DNA from: Armatimonadota bacterium
GTDB lineage: Bacteria; Armatimonadota; Fimbriimonadia; Fimbriimonadales; Fimbriimonadaceae
Assembly: GCA_016125185.1 (NCBI GenBank)
Contig: WGMG01000002.1
Location: 124,001-188,000 of the forward strand
Length of the DNA stretch: 64,000 nucleotides
Direction: 5' to 3'
The position numbers and the translations under genes are program-made. This document shows, one piece after another, positions 33,232-42,264 of the stretch. Each line of letters opens with the position of its first letter. Position 1 is the first letter of the stretch. Below the pieces are notes generated by a model that saw only the letters and a list, made by a program, of their open reading frames with translations, was not told the DNA's origin and made no database searches.

Positions 33232-33328
33232 GCCCGCGAGGGGAGCCTGAATTGGCTGAGATTGTGGAATTACACCACTCGACCCTTGAACCTGATCTGG
33301 TTAGTACCAGCGTAGGGATAGCGTGAGC
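33232..33328 (+). ncRNA. TPP riboswitch (THI element)
   Basis: The sequence has the strongly conserved blocks of the TPP aptamer: GGGGAGCC, GGCTGAGA, ACCCTTGAACCTGATCTGG and CCAGCGTAGGGA, in the usual order. Closing strands at 33232-33238 and 33321-33328 pair with one mismatch. A TAAAAT box at 33212-33217 could be its promoter. The next gene on the strand is a pseudopilin at 33394; no thiamine gene is in the window. Such elements normally repress thiamine synthesis or transport genes when TPP is bound. Confidence 0.95.
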
Positions 33329-33333
33329 AGAAC

Positions 33334-33390
33334 CGGATCCGTTCCGAAATTGCCGCGATTATCATTTTTTGCGGCAGTTCGCACGGACCG
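33334..33390 (+). promoter_or_regulatory. Possible expression platform of the TPP riboswitch
   Basis: CGG-TCCGT (33334-33342, with one bulged A) can pair with ACGGACCG (33383-33390), and TGCCGC (33351-33356) pairs with GCGGCA (33371-33376) inside it. The outer stem covers the GGA at 33385-33387, the likely ribosome-binding site before the ATG at 33394. There is no terminator T-run after the stem, so control would be at translation. Confidence 0.5.
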
Positions 33391-33393
33391 AAT

Positions 33394-34155
33394 ATGAAAC
33401 GAGCCTTTACGCTAATCGAACTTCTCGTGGTCATCGCGATCATCGCGATTCTCGCCGCGATCCTCTTTCCCGTCTTTGCCCAGGCCAAGGAAGCCGCGAA
33501 ACGCACCGCGTGCCTTAGCAATGCGAAGCAGATCGCCCTCTCTCAGAAGATGTACAGCACCGACAACGACGACGTGCTGCCGATCTTCCACGCCTACAAC
33601 ACCACTCCGGCCCCATGGTTGACCGGTCACCTTGGTACGGAGATGCAACTGCTACCCTATGTGAAGAGCAAAGACATCTTTAAGAGCCCGCTCGACTCCG
33701 GCGGCCCATATTTGGCCGTTGACCCCGGTCTTACCAGCCGACCGAGCTCGACCTATTGGCAAGCGTACGGCTCTTCGTACCGATTCGGCAAGTGCAGTTT
33801 CACCGTCGTGGCCGGCTTTAGCATGCAGAACGATGCTCCCCGAACGGAGAACTGGACCGTGACAGACACGTCATTCTCCGACCCGTCGAACACCCGCTCC
33901 ATCCGCATCGAGATGATGCCGTTCTTCAAGAAAGAGAATGATCCGACTTGCACCAAGTACGGCTACGACTGCGGCTACTTCCAGACCTGGTCGTCAGTGG
34001 GCGGCTCCGTGATCTTCGCCGATTCCCACGCCAAGTCGGTGACCAATTACGGCGCTTTCGACAATGAAATCGTCGACCCAGCCGGACACAAGTCGAACGA
34101 AGCCACCGGAAGCGGCACCGCCTACGACGACACCTACTACTGGCGCTGCGACTAA
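33394..34155 (+). CDS. Prepilin-type (DUF1559-like) pseudopilin
   Basis: A 253-aa protein with the type IV prepilin signal [20 protein letters not shown], Glu at position 5 of the mature part, then [30 protein letters not shown], the signature of the DUF1559-like proteins expanded in Planctomycetes and Armatimonadota. The C-terminal H-x-G-like ending ([19 protein letters not shown]) is typical. It lies directly behind the TPP riboswitch, which is unexpected. A terminator-like hairpin follows at 34165-34200. Confidence 0.93.
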   Translation: MKRAFTLIELLVVIAIIAILAAILFPVFAQAKEAAKRTACLSNAKQIALSQKMYSTDNDDVLPIFHAYNTTPAPWLTGHLGTEMQLLPYVKSKDIFKSPLDSGGPYLAVDPGLTSRPSSTYWQAYGSSYRFGKCSFTVVAGFSMQNDAPRTENWTVTDTSFSDPSNTRSIRIEMMPFFKKENDPTCTKYGYDCGYFQTWSSVGGSVIFADSHAKSVTNYGAFDNEIVDPAGHKSNEATGSGTAYDDTYYWRCD

Positions 34156-34164
34156 TTGTCTTAA

Positions 34165-34200
34165 TCTGGTTGTCGTGGCCACCAAGCTGCGGCAACCAGA
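34165..34200 (+). terminator. Terminator-like hairpin after the pseudopilin
   Basis: TCTGGTTGTCG and CGGCAACCAGA form an 11-bp stem with one G-T pair and a 14-nt loop. Only AATTGTAAAG follows, so the T-run is weak. Confidence 0.55.
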
Positions 34201-34245
34201 AATTGTAAAGATTCCGGCCTAAAACTTCCGAAAATCGACATATCT

Positions 34246-35022
34246 ATGTCGCATTATCGGCCATACGCGCCTCCAGTCCAAAACCGTGCAAAGCCTTGGT
34301 ACTATGCTTCGCCATTTATGATCGCCCTGGGAGCCTTTGGCTTCATGTATATCAAGGGGCTGGCCATTAACTCATTAGTGAAGGCACCGCACAAGGTCCA
34401 GTCCAATCTTCCGAAAGCGAAGTCGGAGATTGATGCGATGCTCAAGGGCGTGAAGAATGAGGACTTGCCCAGGATTAACCTTAAGGTCCAAGCGACCCAG
34501 CCACTCTCGATTTCCTTTAAGAACTGTTTTGTCGACCTGTGCAAGGCAGAGGCAACTTTGGAGAAGCAAGTCGGCAAAGTCAATCCAGACAAGCTCATCA
34601 CGCTTAAGGCGGGCACCATCGAAGCCCAGCCGAAGTCTCGGCACGACTGTCGCGTGTTCGACGAAGGAATTGTCGTTTTCCTCGACTCCGAAGGTCTGAT
34701 CTTCTCCCAGTACATGGACACGTGGCGTGACAACTACTCACTCTCATCCAAAGGCGATCTTGAGGTCCAGAACCTCAGAATCAAGGCTCGAACGGAGTAT
34801 CAGACGGTGGCGGACAGCCGCACCAAAATTCTCGATTTCTTAGAGGCTCATCCGCCAAAGCTAGTGAAGAACAAGTACGTTCTCGATCCCGCATCGATGA
34901 AGGACTACAAGCAACTCGTTCACAACTACAATGCGTCGATCGATCAATTCAACGATGACGTAGCAGTTTGGGAAGGGCACGAGTACAAAGCCGTGGCCGA
35001 TGTCCTCAATCGAATTCAGTAG
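34246..35022 (+). CDS. Single-pass membrane protein, unknown
   Basis: A 258-aa protein with a proline-rich N-terminus and one membrane segment at about 22-42 (PFMIALGAFGFMYIKGLAI), then a long helical and beta-rich domain outside or inside (KARTEYQTVADSRTKILDFLEAH). Two cysteines (NCFVDLC) lie near residue 90. I see some resemblance to LemA-type helices, but not enough to assign. It is tail-to-tail with the DprA-like gene with a 9-nt gap. Confidence 0.6.
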   Translation: MSHYRPYAPPVQNRAKPWYYASPFMIALGAFGFMYIKGLAINSLVKAPHKVQSNLPKAKSEIDAMLKGVKNEDLPRINLKVQATQPLSISFKNCFVDLCKAEATLEKQVGKVNPDKLITLKAGTIEAQPKSRHDCRVFDEGIVVFLDSEGLIFSQYMDTWRDNYSLSSKGDLEVQNLRIKARTEYQTVADSRTKILDFLEAHPPKLVKNKYVLDPASMKDYKQLVHNYNASIDQFNDDVAVWEGHEYKAVADVLNRIQ

Positions 35023-35031
35023 CAGACTGAA

Positions 35032-36021
35032 CTAGGAAGCAAAAAGGCCGGTGTTCATCTCTCCAGCAATGCGAGAGAAGGACCAATCTAGCCCCTCGTC
35101 TAGCTTTGCGTCGATATCCTGAGCGAACGACGCCAGATCGAGCACGAGCGGAAAAGCGCCGAGGTTCTTGAAGGCCCTCTGGGCCAACCCGTAGGTGCCT
35201 TCGGTGTACTCCTTGGCCGTCGAAGCAAAACCGACCGTAGTCCAATCCGCAACCATGACGGGCCGATTGACCTTCAGGGCCGCCACCGCCCCTTGCCACG
35301 ATCCACCCATGCGGAAGCGAGCCGATGAAACGACCGTCGAATGCCCGAAGCCATAAATCAACGCGTTCCGTTCCATGGCCCGCGCGGCGCTGAACGCTTC
35401 ATTGGGCGGGCAGACGGACATGGCATAGCCAAAAATGTTTCGCGGAAGCTTGTTGAGGCCATGAGGCAAGATATGAACCACTTGGCCACCTGCCTTCAGG
35501 GCCGAATTTCCGAAGGCCTCGTCGCATCCTTGCGCGCCGCCGGAGACAGCGAAGTAGCCGCGCGACGCAACCCACTCGCCCACCTTCGTGGCAATCGCAA
35601 GCCCAACTCCCAGCGGCTGTCGGCAGCCAACACCGGACACGCACACCCGCTGGGAGCCGTCCGGGTTCATCCAGGGCGTCTCCTCGCGCAATCGAGGGTC
35701 GCTGATCCAGAAAATCGGAGGTGCATTCACGCCTAGGTTCGCGATGAGCAGTTGGGGGTAGCATTCACAGGCCAAGGTGATCACCTTGCCTTCCTGGATC
35801 AGGGCAGCTCCTCTTTCGCGGTTGTGCTTGGTAGCAATGAAGAGGGCTTCCTGAACGAAATTGTTGCGTCGCAGAGCCTCGACGACGTCGTCCCAGTCCA
35901 CGTCGCTCTCATCGCCAAAAGCCTTTCTCAGGCATGAGAGTATCTGGGTGTGCCGGGCAACACGCGACAGAGAGCGAAAATCGCTCTCGCCATACAACGT
36001 TGCTATGACGGTACCCAGCAT
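35032..36021 (-). CDS. DprA/Smf-like DNA-processing protein
   Basis: A 329-aa protein with a Rossmann-type DprA core: RVCVSGVGCR, VASRGYFAVSGGAQGCDEAFGNSALKAGGQVVHILPHGL, and ERNALIYGFGHSTVVSSARFRMGGSWQGAVAALKVNRPVMV. These follow the DprA order (SG-x-A-x-G-D, RN, S-G-x-T/A-x-x-A). The RN-I segment is RNALI, and the serine-glycine motif reads MGGSW. It is shorter than classical DprA, with no winged-helix tail. In DprA the protein loads RecA on ssDNA; some relatives act in defence. The start is uncertain. Confidence 0.7.
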   Translation of the reverse strand: MLGTVIATLYGESDFRSLSRVARHTQILSCLRKAFGDESDVDWDDVVEALRRNNFVQEALFIATKHNRERGAALIQEGKVITLACECYPQLLIANLGVNAPPIFWISDPRLREETPWMNPDGSQRVCVSGVGCRQPLGVGLAIATKVGEWVASRGYFAVSGGAQGCDEAFGNSALKAGGQVVHILPHGLNKLPRNIFGYAMSVCPPNEAFSAARAMERNALIYGFGHSTVVSSARFRMGGSWQGAVAALKVNRPVMVADWTTVGFASTAKEYTEGTYGLAQRAFKNLGAFPLVLDLASFAQDIDAKLDEGLDWSFSRIAGEMNTGLFAS

Positions 36022-36088
36022 TTATATGGGTTCGGCCCCAATATTAATAGTCACTCCTTTTATCAAGAAACTTTAGGCCCCAGTTCAG

Positions 36089-36094
36089 TAAACT
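36089..36094 (+). promoter_or_regulatory. -10-like box before the GH38 gene
   Basis: GTAAACT ends 17 nt before the ATG at 36112. It lies in an inverted repeat, CCAGT-N10-ACTGG, at 36080-36099, that could be an operator. Confidence 0.35.
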
Positions 36095-36111
36095 ACTGGT
36101 TTTTACCCCCA

Positions 36112-39100
36112 ATGCTCAAACACTCTGACCTTACTTTAAGACGAATTAGTCTATTTCTGAAGACCGAACTCAAGCCCAGAATCTACGGAGATCGGCATGG
36201 CTTGAAGATCGAAGTCAACTCCAACCCCTGCAAGACTCAGAAGGAAGCCGAGAAAGGACCTTGGCAAGAGGTCGAGAAGGGATTTGAGTACGGGCCGGCT
36301 TACACCACCTTCTGGTTCCGCCTCTCCGGCAAAGTGCCGAAGGAGTGGGAAGGCAAAGAAGTCGTCGTCTACGCCGAAATCGGTAGTGAACGCACTCTCT
36401 GGAAGGACAACTCCCCGTTCCGTGGCGTCGACTACGAACACACCGACTTTGGATTTCTGACCGGCGGCACTCTTCCGACCGAAGGCCCCGTGAAGGGTGG
36501 CGAAAACGTCAGCTACGTCATTGAGGCGTATACCAAGAACCCGCAATGCCGCGTTCACCTCAAGGAGCTTCCGCGCGAACCCAAGGTCGAGAAGGTCGAA
36601 TTTGCCGATCTCGTCATCGTCAACAACGATGTCAAGGCTCTCTATTTCGACGTCGATTTTGCCTATGACCTGCTTTCGAGCGTCGATAAGGAAGATCCGT
36701 CGTTCTACACTCTGCTCCAAGCCCTTAACGAGGTCATCAACCTCTTCGCGAAGGATGGCCTGGACTCCATTACGCGAAGCCGAAAGATCATCAAGGACGC
36801 CCTTGGAAGTCTGAATTCCGAGTACAAACACACCATCTACCCTGTAGGTCACGCCCACCTCGATACTGCTTGGCTTTGGCCGATCTCGATCACCAAGCAG
36901 AAGATGGCCCACACGACGGCGACTCAGCTTTCGCTGATGGAGAAGTACCCTCAGTACATCTTCGTCCACTCGCAGGCCAGCCAGTACGAGTGGCTGGAGA
37001 AAGACTATCCGAAGCTGTTCGAGCGCGTGAAGGCGGCGATCGACCGAGGCCAGTGGGAGCCGGTTGGCTCCATGTGGGTCGAAGCCGACTGTAACCTGAC
37101 GGGCGCCGAGTCATTGGTTCGCCAATTCCTGTATGGCAAGCGATACTTCAAGGAGAAGCTTGGCTACACCACCCACGACATGTGGCTTCCGGACGTCTTT
37201 GGCTACTCTGCGGCGCTTCCGCAGATTCTCGAAAAGTTCAACATCAGCTACTTCCTCACCCAGAAGATTAGCTGGAACCAGTTCAACAAGTTCCCGCACC
37301 ACACCTTCTACTGGCAGGGCATCGATGGCACCAAGGTTTGGACCCACTTCCCTCCTGCCGACACCTATAACGCGTCGTGTGAGCCAAAGGAAGTCATCAA
37401 GTCGGTTAAGAACTACAAGGATCACGCTCGATCCGAGAATTCGCTGTACGTGTTCGGTCACGGCGACGGTGGGGGCGGCCCAACCGAGCGACACCTAGAA
37501 TTCATCCAGCGCGGACGAATGGCGCCGAACTACCCCGAAGTCATGTTCGGTAAGAGGGCCATCGACTTCTTCCGGGATGCCAAAGCCAAGAGCAAAGACC
37601 TCATGACGTGGGTCGGCGAGCTCTACCTGGAGCTTCACCGTGGCACCTACACCAGCCAAGCCGCAAACAAGAAGTCGAACCGCGACTGCGAGTTCCTGCT
37701 CCGCGATGCCGACTGGCTCGCCTTCTTTGCCGGTGGCAAGCACCCGTCGAAAAAGCTGGAAGAAGCCTGGAAGCTCGTGCTCCTCAACCAGTTCCACGAC
37801 ATCATTCCCGGTTCGTCCGTCCACGAAGTCTACGTGGACAGCAAGGTCGACTACGAAGCCGTCGAAAAGATGGGCAACGAAGTCATCCAGGATTCGCTGA
37901 AGGCGATCAGCAAAAGGCTCGACTCGTCTGAGTTCAGCAAGCCGATCGCGATGTTCCAGAACGGCAACGTTCCCACCCAGGCGTCGATTCCGTGGACCGA
38001 CGAGGAAACTCCGGTCGGCCTCAAGGTCGGCGATGAATTCCTTCCGGTTCAGCTTGTCGAAGAGTTCGGCGAACGAAAGCTGATCTTCGAGACCCCGCAG
38101 GATGCCCTCAGTACGGTCGCCGTCGGCGACTTTAAGGAGTCCGGCACCCCGCTGAAGAACCGCCTGAAAGGCTCTTCGCGAAAGCTCGAGAACGATCAGT
38201 TCTCGGTTCGGTTCGATGTCAACGGCAACATCTCCTCGATTCAAAGTCTGGAGGACGGCACCGAGTTTGTCGAGCCGGGCAAGCTGGCCAACGTGTTCCA
38301 ACTGATGGAAGACAAGCCGCTGTTCTGGAGCGCATGGGACGTCGACGTTTATGCCTACGAGACCGCCCAAGACCTGCTGAAGAGCGAAAGCGTTGAGTTG
38401 GTTGAAAAGGGTCCGGTCCGAGTCGCGATCGAAATCGTCAAGAAGTTCGGACAATCTACCATTCGCCAGCGCATTTCGCTCGGCCCCACGCCAGGTATCC
38501 GCTTCGACACCGAGATCGACTGGCACGAAGAGGATAAGATGCTGAAGGTCGCCTTCCCGGTGAAGGTGAACTCCAGCCGTGCAACCTACGAAATCCAGTT
38601 CGGCAATGTCGAGCGACCGACGCACTACAACACGAGTTGGGACATGGCCCGATTCGAAGTGTGCGCCCAGAAGTGGGTCGATCTCAGCGAGGGCGACCTC
38701 GGTGTTGCCCTCATCAACGATGGCAAGTACGGCCACGACATCAACGGAAACGTGATGCGAATGTCGCTCCTGCGCGCTCCCAAGGCACCGGATCCCGAGT
38801 GCGACATGGGCGTGCACCGGTTCAGCTACGTCCTGTTGCCGCACTTCGGGCCGTATAACTATGCGGACGTCGTCCACGCCGCCTATGCGCACAACTCGCC
38901 GCTCCGCGCGGCGATGATCGAGCCAACGGCAGGACCTGCGACTCAGCTCGACCCGCTGGTGACCTGCGACGACCGAAACATCGTCATCGAAACGGTGAAG
39001 AAGGCCGAGGATTCGGACGATCTGATCATCCGACTCTACGAGTGCCACAACAGCCGAGGCCAAGCCGAGCTGTTCTGTGTGAACGCTCCAGGCGAAGCCG

Positions 39101-39210
39101 TCTTGTGCGACCTCGAAGAGAACGAGATCGCCGACCTCGACGTCAACGACGGACTGGTCCAGTTCTCGTACAAGCCGTTCGAGATCATCACCATCAAGCT
39201 CAAGGGCTAA
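36112..39210 (+). CDS. GH38-family alpha-mannosidase
   Basis: A 1032-aa protein, the usual size for a class II alpha-mannosidase. The catalytic domain starts with GHAHLDTAWLWPI (zinc ligands H247 and D251) and has LPDVFGYSAALPQIL, where D361 is the expected nucleophile. It continues FPHHTFYWQGIDGTKVWTHF and HGDGGGGPTERHLE. The C-terminal half is the all-beta mannosidase domains, ending SYKPFEIITIKLKG. I chose the ATG at 36112; an upstream frame start at 35950 lies antisense to the DprA-like gene. No signal peptide, so it is probably cytoplasmic. Confidence 0.93.
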   Translation: MLKHSDLTLRRISLFLKTELKPRIYGDRHGLKIEVNSNPCKTQKEAEKGPWQEVEKGFEYGPAYTTFWFRLSGKVPKEWEGKEVVVYAEIGSERTLWKDNSPFRGVDYEHTDFGFLTGGTLPTEGPVKGGENVSYVIEAYTKNPQCRVHLKELPREPKVEKVEFADLVIVNNDVKALYFDVDFAYDLLSSVDKEDPSFYTLLQALNEVINLFAKDGLDSITRSRKIIKDALGSLNSEYKHTIYPVGHAHLDTAWLWPISITKQKMAHTTATQLSLMEKYPQYIFVHSQASQYEWLEKDYPKLFERVKAAIDRGQWEPVGSMWVEADCNLTGAESLVRQFLYGKRYFKEKLGYTTHDMWLPDVFGYSAALPQILEKFNISYFLTQKISWNQFNKFPHHTFYWQGIDGTKVWTHFPPADTYNASCEPKEVIKSVKNYKDHARSENSLYVFGHGDGGGGPTERHLEFIQRGRMAPNYPEVMFGKRAIDFFRDAKAKSKDLMTWVGELYLELHRGTYTSQAANKKSNRDCEFLLRDADWLAFFAGGKHPSKKLEEAWKLVLLNQFHDIIPGSSVHEVYVDSKVDYEAVEKMGNEVIQDSLKAISKRLDSSEFSKPIAMFQNGNVPTQASIPWTDEETPVGLKVGDEFLPVQLVEEFGERKLIFETPQDALSTVAVGDFKESGTPLKNRLKGSSRKLENDQFSVRFDVNGNISSIQSLEDGTEFVEPGKLANVFQLMEDKPLFWSAWDVDVYAYETAQDLLKSESVELVEKGPVRVAIEIVKKFGQSTIRQRISLGPTPGIRFDTEIDWHEEDKMLKVAFPVKVNSSRATYEIQFGNVERPTHYNTSWDMARFEVCAQKWVDLSEGDLGVALINDGKYGHDINGNVMRMSLLRAPKAPDPECDMGVHRFSYVLLPHFGPYNYADVVHAAYAHNSPLRAAMIEPTAGPATQLDPLVTCDDRNIVIETVKKAEDSDDLIIRLYECHNSRGQAELFCVNAPGEAVLCDLEENEIADLDVNDGLVQFSYKPFEIITIKLKG

Positions 39211-39214
39211 CCCT

Positions 39215-39925
39215 ATGATCGCCCTGCTCGTCTCACTCAGCCTGATTGAGACGGTGCAGGGCGATCTCGCCATCATCCTCGCCGCACCGCACGGCGGAAC
39301 CACGGAAATTCCCGGTGGAGTTCGCACTGGGAACGGGGCCAAACAGTTCGTCGTCGTCACCGATACACGCACCGATGACCTTGCAAGGGCGACGGCTAAG
39401 GAAGTTGAAAGACTCTTTGGCAAGAAGCCTTGGGTGGTCATCGCCCAATTTTCGCGCAAATACGTCGACGTCAATCGCCCCATCGAATCCGGCGCGGAGT
39501 CCGACGACGCCCGCGAACAGTACAAAGCCTATCATGAGGCTGTCAAGAAGGCGGTCGACGCGGTCCGGGCAAAGTTTGGACACGGACTGTTGATCGACAT
39601 CCATGGTCAGGGTGCGGACAAGGACACCGTCTTCCGTGGGACCCAAAACCTCAAGACCATCGCTGGCCTTTCGGACAATGACCTCTTCGGTCCCTCGTCG
39701 TTCCTCGGCTTACTCGAGGCGTCGGGAATCAAGATTTTCCCGACCATGAAGAACGCTCACGACCCGGAAAATCCCAAGTTTGACGGCGGATACACGGTCC
39801 AGACTTACGGCAAGGATGGAATCGCGGCGATCCAATTGGAATTCGGAGCGTCCTACCGAACGACGAAGGCAATTCCCGACACCGCGAAGAAGCTGGCCGA
39901 AGCACTCCACCAAGCCAAGATCTGA
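39215..39925 (+). CDS. N-formylglutamate amidohydrolase-like protein, exported
   Basis: A 236-aa protein, 4 nt after the mannosidase. The N-terminus MIALLVSLSLIETVQG reads as a short signal peptide. Family signs are AAPHGG, RKYVDVNRP, and GLLIDIHGQGADKDTVF, in the order known for FGase (Pfam PF05013). The amidohydrolase fold uses a metal-bound His/Glu pair. Substrate is unknown; related members act on N-acyl or peptide-type amides. Coupling to a mannosidase suggests glycan or glycoprotein breakdown. Confidence 0.75.
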   Translation: MIALLVSLSLIETVQGDLAIILAAPHGGTTEIPGGVRTGNGAKQFVVVTDTRTDDLARATAKEVERLFGKKPWVVIAQFSRKYVDVNRPIESGAESDDAREQYKAYHEAVKKAVDAVRAKFGHGLLIDIHGQGADKDTVFRGTQNLKTIAGLSDNDLFGPSSFLGLLEASGIKIFPTMKNAHDPENPKFDGGYTVQTYGKDGIAAIQLEFGASYRTTKAIPDTAKKLAEALHQAKI

Positions 39926-39953
39926 CAAAAAAGCCCCCGAGAGACGGGGGCAA
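39926..39953 (-). terminator. Rho-independent terminator of the small lipoprotein gene
   Basis: GCCCCC and GGGGGC form a stem around GAGAGAC. On the minus strand the stem is followed by T6, and it lies just past the stop of the gene at 39982-40203. It also stands behind the amidohydrolase on the other strand. Confidence 0.85.
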
Positions 39954-39981
39954 GTTCACGATAATTTGGGTCAGAAAAGCT

Positions 39982-40203
39982 TTAAGCCCCGTTGGAGGCG
40001 TTGGCGGGCATGTTGGTCGCGCCGCCGTGCTTCTCCTCAAAGCGCTTCTTGAAATCGGCGATTCCCTGAGTTGCCTTGGGATCCCGCTTCGCATCCTTGG
40101 GCGGAGCAAAGTTTTTTGTTTCTTCAGAATTCATGGACGAGTCGGCCGACCCACATCCCGCGAGACAAGCCGAAACAACGATTAACAGGCTGAGTATCTT
40201 CAT
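39982..40203 (-). CDS. Small lipoprotein
   Basis: A 73-aa protein with signal MKILSLLIVVSACLAGC; the lipobox LAGC places the lipidated Cys at residue 17. The mature part is short and charged (PPKDAKRDPKATQGIADFKK), then Gly/Asn/Ala-rich. Its own terminator follows. It sits downstream of the pseudopilin gene and may be a small anchor or assembly partner. Function unknown. Confidence 0.75.
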   Translation of the reverse strand: MKILSLLIVVSACLAGCGSADSSMNSEETKNFAPPKDAKRDPKATQGIADFKKRFEEKHGGATNMPANASNGA

Positions 40204-40208
40204 GATCT

Positions 40209-40245
40209 TTCAAAAAAGAGGGGGAAGGGCCGAAGCCCTTCCCAA
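40209..40245 (-). terminator. Rho-independent terminator of the pseudopilin gene
   Basis: GGGAAGGGC and GCCCTTCCC form a stem with a 4-nt loop. On the minus strand it is followed by CCTCTTTTTTG. It lies just after the stop of the gene at 40254. Confidence 0.85.
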
Positions 40246-40253
40246 ACACTCAC

Positions 40254-41096
40254 TTATCGATCTGCGTTCCACATATTGAGGTCAGGCTTGCCAATCGGAT
40301 CGGGATTGGTAGCCTCTGGCTTCATCGCCTTGGCGTGGCCATCCGAGAAGGTGAAGTTGGACGTGTTGGCAGTGGTCAGGCCAACCGCACCGCGCGAGCC
40401 AAGCGGGTAAGCCGCGCCGACCGCGCCGTTGATCCAGCCTGCGTTCGGGTTGCCGTTCGGTATTTCGCCAGGTGCGGCCCAGTCAAACCAGTTCTCGGGG
40501 CCGATGAAGACCGATCCGTAGAAGGCCGAATAGACGCCCATACTTCCGTAGGCGACGGCTTCGCCGTTGTACTTGTTGGCGAGCATAATCGTCTCGGCTG
40601 GCTTGGTTACCGCAGTTGCGCTCTTGGTGTCGGGCAGAATCCATCCCTGCGCCATCGGGGTAAAGAGTCCGTGGAGCACGCACCCATTATCGCAGTCGAA
40701 GTAGCCGTTAGCACCATAGGAAATGGTCGTGCCAAGGGCCCAACCGACCGGATCGACGCCTGCGGCCGGAGCCGAGTTGGTCTCAAACGGGCTTCGGAAC
40801 AGACCAGCGCTCTTGCCGTAATCCTGTGCACCCATGGCGCCGCTCTTGATGTACGGTGTAACGAGAAGGGGCCAAGCGGCCTGCCAGTTGGCGTCGAGTC
40901 CGAACGGCACGACGTCATCGACGTCGGATTCGTACATGATGACGCCTAGCGTCTGTTGCTTCAGGTTCGAAAGGTCGGAAGTCTTCTTAGCGGCGGCTTT
41001 GGCCTGGGCGAAGACAGGGAAAAGAATAGCGGCAAGAATCGCGATGATAGCGATGACGACGAGTAGTTCGATGAGCGTGAAACCTCTACGTTTCAT
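40254..41096 (-). CDS. Prepilin-type (DUF1559-like) pseudopilin
   Basis: A 280-aa protein with [20 protein letters not shown], then [28 protein letters not shown]. The start is the ATG at 41096; an upstream start at 41153 would add 19 residues before the prepilin signal. The body has a Gly/Asn-rich segment and ends with the usual FSDGHAKAM motif. It lies 16 nt after the LacI gene, so it may be co-transcribed with it. It is a second member of the same family as the gene at 33394. Confidence 0.92.
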   Translation of the reverse strand: MKRRGFTLIELLVVIAIIAILAAILFPVFAQAKAAAKKTSDLSNLKQQTLGVIMYESDVDDVVPFGLDANWQAAWPLLVTPYIKSGAMGAQDYGKSAGLFRSPFETNSAPAAGVDPVGWALGTTISYGANGYFDCDNGCVLHGLFTPMAQGWILPDTKSATAVTKPAETIMLANKYNGEAVAYGSMGVYSAFYGSVFIGPENWFDWAAPGEIPNGNPNAGWINGAVGAAYPLGSRGAVGLTTANTSNFTFSDGHAKAMKPEATNPDPIGKPDLNMWNADR

Positions 41097-41112
41097 GATT
41101 ATTTCTCTAAGA

Positions 41113-42135
41113 TTAGGGTGGGGACGTGGTGGATTCGCGAAGGTCGAAGCCACAAGGGATGACGAGGTGCTTGTCGGGGACCGTCTCCTGCTGGATCGTC
41201 TTCACCAGTAGGTCGATGGCGGTCTCGCCGATCTTGAAAAGCGGTTGGGCAACCGAGGTGATCGAGGGTCGAAATTCGTTGCAGTACGCAGTGGAATCGA
41301 ATCCGACGATGGAAAGGTCGTTGGGAATATTCAGCCCGCGGCTCTGGGCAGTTTCGATCATCCTGCCCGCCGCGCCATCACTGACGGCGAGAAAGGCCGT
41401 GTGGCGAATCCCGTCGTCCAGGTAGCGACCAAAGCCCGCCCCATCCCAGTTGACATCGACGATGTCTCGCTCGGAAACCGGGAGGTCTCGCGACAGCATT
41501 TGGGCAACGAAAGCGTCATGTCGAATCTTCCCCTCCCCAAAGGAGTCCTCCGAAACGATAGCGAAGCCGATTCGCCGATGACCGAGCGACTGCAAATGGT
41601 CGAGCGCGAGGCCGATACCCTGATAGTTGTCGCAAATGACCGTCGGAAAACGCCCACCAAAATCCTCGCCAGTCGAGTGGATAAGGACCAACGGCAAGGA
41701 CGTCTTTTCCAGAAGTTGGTGATTCTCCTCGCTCGGCGACGTGCTGTACCAGACGAGGCCATCGAAGCGACCGTCGGCTAGCGCATCGGTCGGATCGTCA
41801 CCGAGGAGTTTCGGACAAAGAGTGACGCTATAGCCGTGGTTGAATGCCCCCTCGACGATGCCGTCCATCAATTGAGCAAAGTACCGGCTTCCGTAGTCAA
41901 AGCGGGGACGACCGAATCCAACCCCATGCAAGATGCCGATCGACATCGTTTGCCGCTCTCGCAAGCCCCGAGCCGCCGCATTCACGCGGTAGTTCAGATC
42001 CTTTGCCGCCTGTCGAACCCGCTCAGCCGTTGCCTCGCTAACCCGGATCGAGAGAGCTTTGTTGTGCAAAACACGCGAAACGACGGTCGGGGTCACCCCC
42101 GCCCGTTCGGCCACGGTCTTCAATGTCACTGCCAT
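41113..42135 (-). CDS. LacI-family transcriptional regulator
   Basis: A 340-aa regulator. The HTH is at residues about 2-22 ([21 protein letters not shown]), with the hinge helix [32 protein letters not shown]. The periplasmic-binding-like sensor domain has [29 protein letters not shown] and [24 protein letters not shown]. It is divergent from the GH74-GH31 pair across an intergenic region with two operator-like repeats. It likely represses the pair until a sugar inducer binds. Confidence 0.93.
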   Translation of the reverse strand: MAVTLKTVAERAGVTPTVVSRVLHNKALSIRVSEATAERVRQAAKDLNYRVNAAARGLRERQTMSIGILHGVGFGRPRFDYGSRYFAQLMDGIVEGAFNHGYSVTLCPKLLGDDPTDALADGRFDGLVWYSTSPSEENHQLLEKTSLPLVLIHSTGEDFGGRFPTVICDNYQGIGLALDHLQSLGHRRIGFAIVSEDSFGEGKIRHDAFVAQMLSRDLPVSERDIVDVNWDGAGFGRYLDDGIRHTAFLAVSDGAAGRMIETAQSRGLNIPNDLSIVGFDSTAYCNEFRPSITSVAQPLFKIGETAIDLLVKTIQQETVPDKHLVIPCGFDLRESTTSPP

Positions 42136-42184
42136 AGTCTCACTCTACTCTGAGTCAGCGAGGTTCCCGCCAAAGGAGGGGTCG

Positions 42185-42202
42185 CTACAACGATGTATCA
42201 AA
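42185..42202 (+). promoter_or_regulatory. Putative LacI operator, copy 1
   Basis: CTACAACGATGTATCAAA occurs here and again 22 nt later. It lies between the divergent LacI and GH74 genes. The core CGATGTATCAA also occurs, inverted, upstream of the SASA gene at 51323-51333. Confidence 0.65.
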
Positions 42203-42206
42203 CATA

Positions 42207-42224
42207 CTACAACGATGTATCAAA
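42207..42224 (+). promoter_or_regulatory. Putative LacI operator, copy 2
   Basis: An exact 18-nt copy of the sequence at 42185, two helical turns away, which allows dimers on the same face of the DNA. Confidence 0.65.
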
Positions 42225-42264
42225 TTTTGTGTAGCTTTTTTCAAATTTCTGGCAAACTTAGGGA

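Noticed and set aside
35950-36111. An N-terminal extension of the GH38 gene by 54 residues
   Set aside because: It lies mostly antisense to the 5' part of the DprA-like gene and adds unconserved residues. The ATG at 36112 matches the family start better.
37495-39525. A 676-aa open frame on the minus strand, antisense to the mannosidase and amidohydrolase genes
   Set aside because: It is a shadow frame caused by high GC codon use; the plus-strand genes have clear catalytic motifs in the same region.
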